From: JAIVJN01 sp036732565
GTDB taxonomy: Bacteria > Acidobacteriota > Vicinamibacteria > Vicinamibacterales > UBA2999
Length of the DNA stretch: 24,435 nt
Assembly: GCA_036732565.1 (NCBI GenBank)
Contig: DAINCF010000029.1
Coordinates: forward strand, 1-24,435
Reading direction: 5' to 3'
Shown: piece after piece, positions 7,226 to 18,711 of the stretch
How the letters are laid out: every line of letters begins with the position of its first letter
Position numbering within the stretch: position 1 is the first letter of the stretch
Notes under the pieces: generated by a model
Told to the model about the DNA's origin: nothing
What the model saw: the letters and a program-made list of their open reading frames with translations, nothing else
The model's database searches: none
Translations under genes and position numbers: made by a program

Positions 7226-7771
7226 ATGGCTACCCGCAGACTGCACACGAGCACGCGAGCGGTCGATCAGAACATCCGCGCGGTCAAGCAATGGGAGAAG
7301 GCCGCGCTCAGAGACCGCTCGTACGCGGAACGCTTTGCCGACTGGATCACGCGAGCCGCGGCGACTGGGCCTGTCGTGATCGGCCACCTGTTGTGGTTCA
7401 CACTCTGGATCGTCGTCAACCTCGGATTGGTGCCGGGCGTGAAGGCGTTCGACCCGTTTCCGTTCTCCCTCCTCACGATGGTGGTCTCGCTGGAGGCGAT
7501 CTTCCTGAGCCTGTTCGTGCTGGCCAGCCAGAACCGCTTGTCGACGCAGTCCGACAAGCGGGCCCATCTCGACCTGCAAGTGGATCTCCTCGCCGAGCGG
7601 GAGATGACGGCCGTGCTGCTCTTGTTGCACGACATCGGCAAGCAGTTGCGAATCGAAACGAGCGTGTCGCGCGACCAGATCGACGACCTGGGCACGCGGA
7701 TCGATATCTACGGCATCGCGGGAAAGCTGGACGCGTTGGCCGACAAGCCTTCGAAGGTGCAGACGCGGTAG
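7226..7771 (+). CDS. DUF1003 family inner-membrane protein
   Basis: This 181-residue membrane protein starts at ATG 7226, where GGAGG lies 5 bases upstream; in-frame starts at 7211 and 7214 have no such site. The layout is that of DUF1003: an amphipathic N-terminal helix (DRSYAERFADWITRAAATGP), two transmembrane helices (about residues 47-68 and 80-102, including PFSLLTMVVSLEAIFLSLFV), the loop SQNRLSTQSDKRAHLDLQVD, and a cytoplasmic helical tail. The role is unknown. Its position among DUF2934, DUF4142 and a histidine kinase suggests an envelope stress function, which is inference only. After its stop, 7772-8016 has no gene; it contains the sigma-54-like element for the kinase. Confidence 0.9.
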   Translation: MATRRLHTSTRAVDQNIRAVKQWEKAALRDRSYAERFADWITRAAATGPVVIGHLLWFTLWIVVNLGLVPGVKAFDPFPFSLLTMVVSLEAIFLSLFVLASQNRLSTQSDKRAHLDLQVDLLAEREMTAVLLLLHDIGKQLRIETSVSRDQIDDLGTRIDIYGIAGKLDALADKPSKVQTR

Positions 7772-7864
7772 CGCTAGCGTGGATCTTGGCGCCCGCCGGT
7801 GGGGCACCGATCACAGTCGAGCTTAAGCAACCGGGCCCAGGTCGGCGGAGCTCGTGTCGCAGGC

Positions 7865-7880
7865 TGGCACGAAAGTGGCG
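7865..7880 (+). promoter_or_regulatory. Sigma-54-like -24/-12 element before the hybrid kinase
   Basis: The sequence TGGCAC-GAAAG-TGGCG has a perfect -24 part, and the -12 GC is correctly placed, with a T-to-G change in the second base of TTGC. The expected start near 7891 leaves a leader of about 125 bases before the kinase start at 8017. Confidence 0.45.
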
Positions 7881-8016
7881 AGTCTAGCGATTCGAAGAGG
7901 CCATTGAGTCAGAAACGCCCCCAAATGGCGATGCCGTTCCATCCGATTGCACTGATTGGCGACCGCAAGGGGAACACTGACCCCTCGCGCGCTGGTTTCG
8001 GGCGGCGGCACGTTAG

Positions 8017-10110
8017 GTGCGCTCCGACGTGCAGCCTGAGCCGTTGACGCCGATGGAGACCTCAGCCCTTCTGGCGGCGATCGTGGCAGCGTCCGACGAT
8101 GCCATCGTCAGCAAGGACCTCAACGGCATCATCACCTCGTGGAACGCGGCGGCCGAGCGTATCTTCGGCTTCTCCTCGGCTGAAGCCGTCGGTCGCTCCA
8201 TCCTGCTGATCATCCCACCGGACCGCATCGACGAAGAGACTGAGCTGCTGCAGCGCATCAGGCGCGGTGAGCGGGTCGAGCATCTGGAAACCGTCCGCCG
8301 GCGCAAGGACGGACAACTGCTGGACGTGTCGGTCACGATCTCCCCAATACGCGCCGCCGAGGGCACCATCGTCGGCGCCTCGAAGATCGGGCGCGACATC
8401 ACCGAACAGAAGCGTGGCGCGGCGCGGTTGGAGGAAGAGAATCGGATCGTCGAAACGCTCAACCGCGTGGGATCGAGCGTCGCCTCGTCGCTCGATCGCG
8501 ATAGCGTCGTGCAGACCGTCATCAACGCCACCACGGAGCTGACGCGCGCCGCGTTCGGCGTCATGTTCTATCGGGCGACGCGTGAGTCCGGCGACGACCA
8601 CGTGCGGCATGCGATCGCAGGTCCCTCGCAAGACGCCTTCGCCCGCTTGTCGCTGCCGGTGGCGACGGCCCTGTTCAGTCCGACGCTCCACACCGAGGTC
8701 GCGGTACGGCTAGACGACATCACCATGGACGCGCGCATGGCCCCGAGCCTCCTCGTGGGGGATGTCGGCGAGACCGAGCCGGTGATTCGCAGTTACATGG
8801 CCGTCCCGGTCGTCGCGGCGTCGGGCCGTGTGCTCGGCGGCTTGTTCTTCGGTCATCCCAATTCTGGCGTCTTCACCGAACGGCACCAGCGACTCGCCGA
8901 GGGCATCGCCGGGTGGGCAGGCGTCGCGCTCGAGAACGCCCGGCACTACGAAGAGGCCCACGAAGCCAACCGGATGAAGGACGAGTTCCTGGCCGTCCTG
9001 TCGCACGAGCTCCGCACGCCGCTGAACGCGATCATGGGCTGGGCCGACATGCTGACCAGCACCAACATGGAGGGGCCGTCGCAGCAGCGTGCGCTGCGTT
9101 CGATCCAGCGCAACGCTCGCGTGCAGGCGCAGCTCATCGAAGATCTGCTGGACGTCTCGCGCATCGTGGCCGGCAAACTGTCGCTGCGCCGCGAGCGCGT
9201 CGATCTCGCCACGGTCATCGGCGCGGCCATCGAAGACCTGCGCGCGGAGATTGCGGCGAAGGGACTCTCCCTCAAGGCCAGCGTCGATACCGACAGCCAT
9301 GTCGTGACAGGGGATCCGCCGCGCCTCCAGCAAATCGTGTGGAACCTGCTCTCCAACGCCATCAAGTTCACGTCCGCGAATGGGACCGTGGACGTCACGT
9401 TGACGCGAGTTGGCGACGAGGCGCAGATCACGATTCGGGATACCGGGCAAGGCATCACGCCGGAATTCCTGCCCTATGTGTTCGACCGATTCCGACAGGC
9501 CGACGCGTCGGCGACGCGGCAGCACGGAGGCTTGGGCCTCGGCCTTGGCATCGTGAAGCATCTGATCGAAGCGCACCATGGCAGCGTGACCGCCGCCAGC
9601 GAAGGCACGGGCCGGGGGTCGACGTTCACCGTGCGGCTCCCGCTCCGGCGCGAGGTGCTGCGGCCGTTGGAGCCGTCGGGCGAAGAGCCGCCGCTCCCCA
9701 ACTCGCAGCTATCCAACGTACGGGCGCTCGTGGTCGACGACGACCGCGATGCGGCCGATCTCCTGGCCTACGCCCTGGTGCAGTGCGGGGCCGCCGTGAC
9801 CGCCGTCTCCTCCGCCGCTCACGCGCTGCGGGCGCTGAGCAACGAGTCGTTCGACATCTTGCTCGCCGACATCGGCATGCCGGATATCGATGGCTATCGG
9901 CTGATTCGCGCCGTGCGCGCGCGAGAGGGCGGGAGCCAGCGCGCACCGCTGGCGACCGTCGCGATCACCGCGCACGCTGGACCGGGGGACCGCGAGCGGG
10001 CCATCACGGCCGGGTTCGACTGGCACCTCACGAAGCCGGTCAACGCCCGCGAGGTCATCGACGTCGTCGCGCGGATGACGACGCGCGTCGCCCGATCCGA
10101 GCCGTTGTAG
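8017..10110 (+). CDS. PAS-GAF hybrid sensor histidine kinase with C-terminal receiver
   Basis: The product (697 residues) is a soluble hybrid kinase with no transmembrane segment or signal peptide. Order of domains: PAS (about 15-135; SDDAIVSKDLNGIITSWN), GAF (about 150-310), HisKA with phospho-acceptor His330 in FLAVLSHELRTPLNAIMGW, HATPase with N-box Asn447 (LLSNAIKF), Asp475 in IRDTGQGI and the glycine-rich GGLGLGLGIVKHL, then a receiver domain (about 570-690) with phospho-acceptor Asp618 (ILLADIGMPDIDGY) and the conserved Lys in HLTKPVN. All residues needed for activity are present. The start is GTG 8017 or ATG 8053; neither has a clear ribosome site. No separate response regulator is adjacent, so the output partner is unknown. 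The stop lies five bases from the stop of the convergent oligopeptidase gene. Confidence 0.93.
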   Translation: MRSDVQPEPLTPMETSALLAAIVAASDDAIVSKDLNGIITSWNAAAERIFGFSSAEAVGRSILLIIPPDRIDEETELLQRIRRGERVEHLETVRRRKDGQLLDVSVTISPIRAAEGTIVGASKIGRDITEQKRGAARLEEENRIVETLNRVGSSVASSLDRDSVVQTVINATTELTRAAFGVMFYRATRESGDDHVRHAIAGPSQDAFARLSLPVATALFSPTLHTEVAVRLDDITMDARMAPSLLVGDVGETEPVIRSYMAVPVVAASGRVLGGLFFGHPNSGVFTERHQRLAEGIAGWAGVALENARHYEEAHEANRMKDEFLAVLSHELRTPLNAIMGWADMLTSTNMEGPSQQRALRSIQRNARVQAQLIEDLLDVSRIVAGKLSLRRERVDLATVIGAAIEDLRAEIAAKGLSLKASVDTDSHVVTGDPPRLQQIVWNLLSNAIKFTSANGTVDVTLTRVGDEAQITIRDTGQGITPEFLPYVFDRFRQADASATRQHGGLGLGLGIVKHLIEAHHGSVTAASEGTGRGSTFTVRLPLRREVLRPLEPSGEEPPLPNSQLSNVRALVVDDDRDAADLLAYALVQCGAAVTAVSSAAHALRALSNESFDILLADIGMPDIDGYRLIRAVRAREGGSQRAPLATVAITAHAGPGDRERAITAGFDWHLTKPVNAREVIDVVARMTTRVARSEPL

Positions 10111-10115
10111 GGATC

Positions 10116-12248
<2,133 letters not shown>

Positions 12249-12254
12249 GGGCGC

Positions 12255-12263
12255 ATTATGACA
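12255..12263 (-). promoter_or_regulatory. Extended -10 box placed for a leaderless prolyl oligopeptidase mRNA
   Basis: On the minus strand TGTCATAAT, an extended -10 (TG-N-CATAAT), ends exactly 6 bases before the ATG at 12248. Transcription starting 7 bases after the box would begin at the A of the ATG. There is no Shine-Dalgarno sequence, and the place of the -35 is taken by the heptad repeat. Confidence 0.45.
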
Positions 12264-12273
12264 CTCTCGAACT

Positions 12274-12350
12274 GGGGCTTGGGGCTTGAGGCTTGGGGCT
12301 TGAGGCTTGGGGCTTGAGGCTTGGGGCTTGAGGGTTGGGGCTTGAAGGTA
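12274..12350. repeat. Heptanucleotide tandem array (GGGGCTT/GAGGCTT)
   Basis: Ten exact-register 7-base units fill 12274-12343. They begin GGGGCTT twice, then alternate GAGGCTT and GGGGCTT with one variant (GAGGGTT), giving a 14-base higher-order period. A decayed unit (GAAGGTA) follows to 12350. The array fills the space between two divergent genes and runs into the probable start of the methyltransferase. The same two units occur at 5990-6017 on the other strand. Confidence 0.9.
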
Positions 12351-13172
12351 CCGCTGGCGTGCAGCGTGCGGGGCTGCGGCCTGGCGCTGGCGTGTCATGA
12401 ACGTGCGTGGGTCTGTTCGCGTGGACATGCCTATGATGTGGCGCGCAGCGGCTACGTCAACCTGCTGCAGCCGCAGGATCGCCGCTCCCGGCATGCCGGT
12501 GACTCGAAGGCGGCCGTCGAGGCGCGAGCGCGATTGCTGGCGACAGGTATCGGGCGAGAGATACTCGAGCGGTTCGTGACGCGTGCGGCTGAGCTGAGCC
12601 CTGGCACGTCGGCAGTGGTGGTCGATCTCGGCACGGGCTCGGGCGATGCGCTCGGCTTGCTGGCCATCGCGCGGCCCATCAGCGGTATCGGCATCGATCT
12701 CTCGACCGCCGCGATCGATCATGCCGCGCGGCGCTTCCCCGCCCTGGTGTGGATGGTGGCCAACGCGGACCGCCGCCTGCCGCTGCTCGATGCCAGCGTG
12801 GACCTGGTGCTCTCCTTCCACGCCAGACGCAACGCGGCCGAGTGCGCCCGCGTCCTGACCTCAGTCGGATCCCTCCTCGTTGCGACACCGGCGCAGGACG
12901 ATCTCATCGAGCTGCGCGAGAGGGTTCAGGGCGAGGGGCTCGAGCGCGACCGAGCCGATCAGCTGATCGCGGAGCACGAGCCCTTCTTCACCCTCGCCGA
13001 TCGAGCCACGGCCCGTGAACACCATCGACTGCCGCGTGAGTCGTTGCTCGACCTCCTGCTCGGCACCTACCGAGGCGCACGCGCCAGCGCCGCCGCACGC
13101 GTCGACGCGCTCGCAAACCTCGACGTCACCCTCGCCTCGGACTTCTTCCTCTTTGCGCGGCACGCTTTGTAA
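12342..13172 (+). CDS. RlmA-like 23S rRNA (guanine-N1)-methyltransferase
   Basis: The product (about 276 residues) is a SAM-dependent methyltransferase of the RlmA/RrmA family, which methylates guanine in helix 35 of 23S rRNA. A zinc-finger-like N terminus is present (Cys7, Cys12, Cys25, His29 counted from the TTG). It is followed by the family-specific HAYDVARSGYVNLLQPQDRR and a GDS motif (HAGDSKAAVEARARLL). The SAM-binding loop is VVVDLGTGSGDALGLL, and the acidic end of the next strand is GIGIDLS. No ATG is available. TTG 12342, inside the last heptad, is the best start because later starts lose the cysteines and an earlier TTG (12321) only adds repeat-encoded residues. The first pair is C-x4-C rather than the usual C-x2-C. 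Specificity (G745 or G748 type) cannot be assigned. Confidence 0.85.
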   Translation: MKVPLACSVRGCGLALACHERAWVCSRGHAYDVARSGYVNLLQPQDRRSRHAGDSKAAVEARARLLATGIGREILERFVTRAAELSPGTSAVVVDLGTGSGDALGLLAIARPISGIGIDLSTAAIDHAARRFPALVWMVANADRRLPLLDASVDLVLSFHARRNAAECARVLTSVGSLLVATPAQDDLIELRERVQGEGLERDRADQLIAEHEPFFTLADRATAREHHRLPRESLLDLLLGTYRGARASAAARVDALANLDVTLASDFFLFARHAL

Positions 13173-13174
13173 GA

Positions 13175-13292
13175 CAGCCGCAGATTCGCAGATTACACAG
13201 ATACGAAGGCGCCCGCCGCGCCTCTACGTCTTGACCGCCGCGCGCCGATCTGCGTAATCGCCCAATCCGTGCCATTTGCGAAATCTGCGGCG
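13175..13292. repeat. Intergenic inverted-repeat element, family A copy 1
   Basis: The element starts three bases after the methyltransferase stop. The left arm (13176-13202) is made of CGCAGATT / ACACAGAT words. The right arm (13247-13292) carries their complements (GATCTGCGTAATC and GCGAAATCTGCGGC), with imperfect pairing. The loop begins with a 19-base core, 13195-13213 (ACACAGATACGAAGGCGCC), that recurs with one change at 18733-18751 in a second element of the same design. Confidence 0.75.
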
Positions 13293-13333
13293 CATTCTAG
13301 CCGCGGAATTGCTCTATCGATTAAGCTGCGCCC

Positions 13334-15335
13334 ATGAGCCTGACGCATCCTCGGAGCGCCCGTCTCAGCGCGCTCTTCGTGTGCCTGACGATGGTGACGA
13401 TGCCGCTGGCCGGTCAGAACGACCGGGCGGGTGGCACGGCCAACGGTGAGTGGCCGACCTACGGCGGCGACCTTCGCAGCACCCGCTACTCCCCACTGGA
13501 CCAGATCACCGCCGCCAACTTCACGTCGCTCGAGATCGCCTGGCGCTTCAAGACCGACAACTTCGGGCCGCGGCCGGAGTTCCTGTATCAGTCGACGCCG
13601 CTGATGGTGAAGGGCACGCTCTACGTCACGGCGGGCTCGCGGCGCGCGGCGGTCGCGATCGATGCCGCGACCGGCGAGCTGAAGTGGATCCACGCGCTCG
13701 ACGAGGGGCCGCGCGGCGCCGGGGCCACGGTTGCTGTCGGGCCGCGGACTCGCGTACTGGAGCGACGGCACCGACGAGGAGCGCGTGCTCTACGTCACGC
13801 CCGGCTATCAGATGATCGCCCTCGACGCCAAGACCGGTCGGCGCATCCCGTCGTTCGGCACCGACGGCATCGTCGACTTGAAGCGCGACATCGACCAGGA
13901 ATTGGATCCTGTGAAGGCCGACATCGGCCTGCATGCCGCCCCCATCGTCAGCGGCAACACCATCATCATCGGCGCGGCGCATGCGGAAGGCAGCGCGCCG
14001 AAGAGCATGACCAACGCCAAGGGCTACGTGCGCGGCTTCGACGTGCGCACCGGCAAGCGCCTCTGGATCTTTCACACCATTCCGGAGCCAGGCGAGTTCG
14101 GCTACGACACCTGGCTGGAGAATTCGATCGCCCACACGGGCAACGCCGGCGTGTGGGCGCAGATGACCATCGACGAAGAGCTCGGCATCGCCTACCTGCC
14201 GGTGGAACTGGCCACCGGCGACTGGTACGGCGGACACCGGCCCGGCGCCGCGCTGTTCACCGAAAGCCTCGTGGCCGTCGATCTGCACACCGGTAAGCGG
14301 AAGTGGCACTACCAACTCGTGCACCACGGCATCTGGGACTACGACATCCCGTGCGCGCCGATCCTGGCGGACCTCGTGGTCGACGGTAAACCGATCAAAG
14401 CCGTCGCCCAGCCGACCAAGCAAGGATGGGTCTACGTCTTCGATCGCGTGACCGGCAGGCCGGTGTGGCCGATCGAGGAGCGTAAAGTCGAGAAAGGCGA
14501 CGTGCCGCGCGAGTGGTATTCGCCCACGCAGCCGTTCGTGACCAAGCCGCCGCCCTTCGAGCGACAGGGCGTCACGATCGACGATCTCATCGACTTCACG
14601 CCGGAGCTGCGCGCCGAAGCGGTAGAGCTCGTCAAGCGGTATCGCATCGGGCCGCTGTTCACGCCGCCGCCGATCAGCAAATGGGAAGGCCCGCTGGGGC
14701 TGATCATGCTGCCCAGCAGCACGGGCGGCGCCAATTGGCAGGGCGGATCGCTGGATCCCGAGACCAACATCCTCTACATCTTCTCCAACGGCGCGGCCAG
14801 CCACGTCGGGCTCCTGCCGCCGGATCCGAAGAACTCGGACATGGCGTACGTCCGGCGCTTCGCCCCGGACCCTGCGAAGCCGGAGGTCAACGCCCCGCCC
14901 ATCCTGACCGTGCAGGGGCTGCCGTTGATCAAACCCCCTTACGGCAGCATCACGGCGCTCGATCTGAACAAGGGAGACAGACTCTGGCAGATCCCGCACG
15001 GCGACACGCCCGACAACGTCAAGAACCACCCGCTGCTCAAGGGGATGAACATCCCGCGCACGGGTCGGCTGGGACGCATCGGTGTGCTCACCACGAAGAC
15101 CTTGCTGATCGCCGGAGAGGGCGGCTTCGTGACCCTGCCAGAGGGCCGGGGGGCGATGCTGCGCGCGTACAACAAGGCCACGGGCGAAGAGGTGGGTGCC
15201 GTGTCGATGCCAGCGCCGCAAACCGGCTCGCCGATCACCTACCTGTTGAACGGTGAGCAGCACATCACGGTGTCGATCTCCGGTCCAGGGTTCGCGGGTG
15301 AGCTCATCACCTACAAGTTGCCCAAGCCGAAATAG
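13334..15335 (+). pseudogene. PQQ-dependent dehydrogenase, interrupted by a +1 frameshift
   Basis: The gene is a paralogue of the one at 67-2187. It opens at ATG 13334 with a signal peptide (LSALFVCLTMVTMPLAGQ), then GEWPTYGGDLRSTRYSPLDQI and WRFKTDNFGPRPE, nearly the same as the paralogue. After ALDEGPRGA the homology moves to another frame, which continues from LLSGRGLAYWSDG (13731) to a normal C terminus at 15335. Removing one G from the GGGG run at 13721-13724 restores one frame of 666 residues (…RGAGPRLLSGRG…), close to the paralogue's DEGERATRWAPRQLSGRG. The rest of both parts shows no damage, so the shift is either recent or a sequencing/assembly error. An independent start of the downstream part at TTG 13731 would lack a signal peptide. 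Expected role: periplasmic oxidation of an unknown alcohol or sugar. No Shine-Dalgarno sequence is visible. Confidence 0.85.
13721..13724 (+). other. Probable frameshift site (G4 run)
   Basis: The run of four G is where the reading frame of the PQQ dehydrogenase is lost. Counting from DEG (ends 13708) to the conserved LSGRG (begins 13734) gives 25 bases where a multiple of three is needed. One base fewer gives 24. Confidence 0.6.
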
Positions 15336-15599
15336 CTACGCGCCCGGCTTTCGCCGTATCGTTCCAGCGCCGCGCGGGGTCGTGTCTTCGCCGAAATCGA
15401 TGATGGGAGACAGCAGCTCTCTGAGCGCTGCTGGGGTCGGGACGGCCGACTTCAGGCGCTCTTCGCTCAGCCACACACTGACGCGTGACCCAGCGGAGAC
15501 TCGCCTGTCGGCGATCTCGTGGCTCTTGCCCCACAACTGCGCGCAGGAAGCACCCCGAGGCAGAATCGTAACCGATGAGCGTTGAAGTGTGTAGAACAT
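15336..15599 (-). CDS. Possible small hypothetical protein
   Basis: This 87-residue frame (ATG 15599) is adjacent, stop to stop, with the PQQ dehydrogenase gene and nearly meets the divergent lactate permease start. The product includes SSVTILPRGASCAQLWGKSH and ELLSPIIDFGEDTTPRG. It is not Arg-rich as shadow frames are, and third codon positions are mostly G or C. There is no ribosome site, and no family was recognised. If it is not real, the 284 bases between 15336 and 15619 hold no gene. Confidence 0.3.
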   Translation of the reverse strand: MFYTLQRSSVTILPRGASCAQLWGKSHEIADRRVSAGSRVSVWLSEERLKSAVPTPAALRELLSPIIDFGEDTTPRGAGTIRRKPGA

Positions 15600-15619
15600 C
15601 GTGTTACAAGTGCCGCGCG

Positions 15620-17293
<1,674 letters not shown>

Positions 17294-17322
17294 CTTAGTG
17301 GGATGTGCCGTCGAAATCACAA

Positions 17323-17347
17323 CCGGCCGTTCCTACGGAACGGCCGG
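17323..17347 (+). terminator. Perfect 11-bp hairpin after the lactate permease gene
   Basis: CCGGCCGTTCC (17323-17333) pairs exactly with GGAACGGCCGG (17337-17347) around a 3-base loop, 30 bases after the permease stop. No T-run follows, so it is not a classic intrinsic terminator. It could still stabilise the 3' end of the message or be a binding site before the cytochrome gene. Confidence 0.5.
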
Positions 17348-17409
17348 CAAACTGCTCCCCGAGCTCTCGGTAGATGGTAGTAATTCTGTGGGTACGCTCC
17401 ACTAGTTCG

Positions 17410-18687
17410 ATGCGTGTGTGGGCGCTGCTGGCCCTGACCTCCTGGATCGCGAGCGTCGCGGCTGCCGTGACGCTCGCGCAGCGTTCCGACGCGTTCCAAG
17501 CCTCGCGCGATCATCCCGCGATCGCCTACAGCAAGACGCCGGCAGACGAAGCGGTCAGCAAGCTGAACCGCGACCTGGCCTCGGGCAAGGCGACGCTGGC
17601 CCACGATTCCGCGACCGGCTATCTGCGGTCGGTGCTCCAGGCGCTCGACGTGCCCGTCGAATCGCAGGTGCTGGTCTTCTCGCAAACCAGCTTTCAGGCG
17701 CCACGGATCGACGAAAAGAACCCGCGCGCGATCTACTTCAACGATCACGTCTCGGTGGGGTGGGTGCGCGGTGGAGACGTCCTCGAGGTCGTCGCGCAAG
17801 ACCCGCGACAAGGCGCCATCTTCTACGCCATCCCGCAGGCGGCGGCGCGACAGCCCACGCTCGAGCGGAACGACCGATGTCTCACCTGTCACCTCTCATG
17901 GGATACCCGGGCCGTGCCCGGTGTATTCGTCTTGACGACCTATCCACGCAAGTCGGACGCGGAATACGCCAACGGCGGGGTGGTGGACCACCGCGATGCG
18001 GTGATGAATCGATGGGGTGGGTGGTACGTCACCGGCAAGCAAGTGCCGCAGCGCCACATGGGCAATCGTGCGATGTTGCGACCGGATGCCGCCGATCCCG
18101 AGCACACTCCGCCAGCGCCGGCGTTCGACTCGTTGACGGGCCGCATCGATCTACGCGACTACCTGTCACCGCGAAGCGATGTCGTTGCGCTGCTCGTGCT
18201 GGAGCATCAGTCGCACTTACTCAACCTGATTACCCGGGTGGGATGGGAAGCCCGGCTGGCCAACCACACCTCGCCCGGCTCCTCGCTGACACCCCGCGTG
18301 CAAGACGCCGTCAACGAGATGGTGGACTACATGCTGTTCGTCGACGAAGCTCGACTGCCGAGCAAGGTCGTCGGCTCCTCGGGATTCGCGGAACAGTTCA
18401 CGGCGCGCGGCCCACGGGATGAGAAAGGACGATCGCTGCGAGACTTCGATCTGAGCGAGCGCCTGATGCGCCATCCCCTGAGCTACATCATCTACACGGC
18501 CGCCTTCGACGGTCTCCAAGCGCCTGTGAAGGACGCGACTTACAAGCGGCTGTGGCAGATCCTGTCCGGCGAGCTCGTGCTTCCCCGCTACAGCCACCTG
18601 ACGCTGCCGCGACGTCAGGCGATCGTCGAGATCCTCCGCGCCACCAAGCGCGACGTGCCCGGCTACTTCGGCGCCGTGACGCACTGA
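17410..18687 (+). CDS. Exported one-heme c-type cytochrome domain protein
   Basis: The 425-residue product starts at ATG 17410, giving a clean signal peptide (MRVWALLALTSWIASVAAAV). An upstream in-frame start at 17374 would add 12 residues before it. One heme-binding motif is present, Cys157-Leu-Thr-Cys160-His161 (NDRCLTCHLSWDT), placed mid-protein after a conserved-looking region (KNPRAIYFNDHVSVGWVRGG, QDPRQGAIFYAIPQ). The C-terminal 200 residues are helical and carry many His and Arg residues. I know similar acidobacterial proteins only as hypothetical cytochrome c proteins. The likely place is the periplasm and the likely role electron transfer; an enzymatic role is possible given its size. 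No ribosome site is seen. Confidence 0.8.
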   Translation: MRVWALLALTSWIASVAAAVTLAQRSDAFQASRDHPAIAYSKTPADEAVSKLNRDLASGKATLAHDSATGYLRSVLQALDVPVESQVLVFSQTSFQAPRIDEKNPRAIYFNDHVSVGWVRGGDVLEVVAQDPRQGAIFYAIPQAAARQPTLERNDRCLTCHLSWDTRAVPGVFVLTTYPRKSDAEYANGGVVDHRDAVMNRWGGWYVTGKQVPQRHMGNRAMLRPDAADPEHTPPAPAFDSLTGRIDLRDYLSPRSDVVALLVLEHQSHLLNLITRVGWEARLANHTSPGSSLTPRVQDAVNEMVDYMLFVDEARLPSKVVGSSGFAEQFTARGPRDEKGRSLRDFDLSERLMRHPLSYIIYTAAFDGLQAPVKDATYKRLWQILSGELVLPRYSHLTLPRRQAIVEILRATKRDVPGYFGAVTH

Positions 18688-18711
18688 CCCGCGTGCGGCA
18701 AGCTCGCAAGA

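Noticed and set aside
12274..12350. CRISPR-like array
   Set aside because: Units of 7 bases without spacers and no cas genes; this is a simple tandem repeat.
12249..12821. N-terminal extension of the prolyl oligopeptidase
   Set aside because: It would be translated from the heptad repeat and the antisense of the methyltransferase gene. The signal peptide and -10 box fit the ATG at 12248.
13626..15263. 545-residue frame opposite the second PQQ dehydrogenase
   Set aside because: Same mirror effect; the true homology is on the plus strand.
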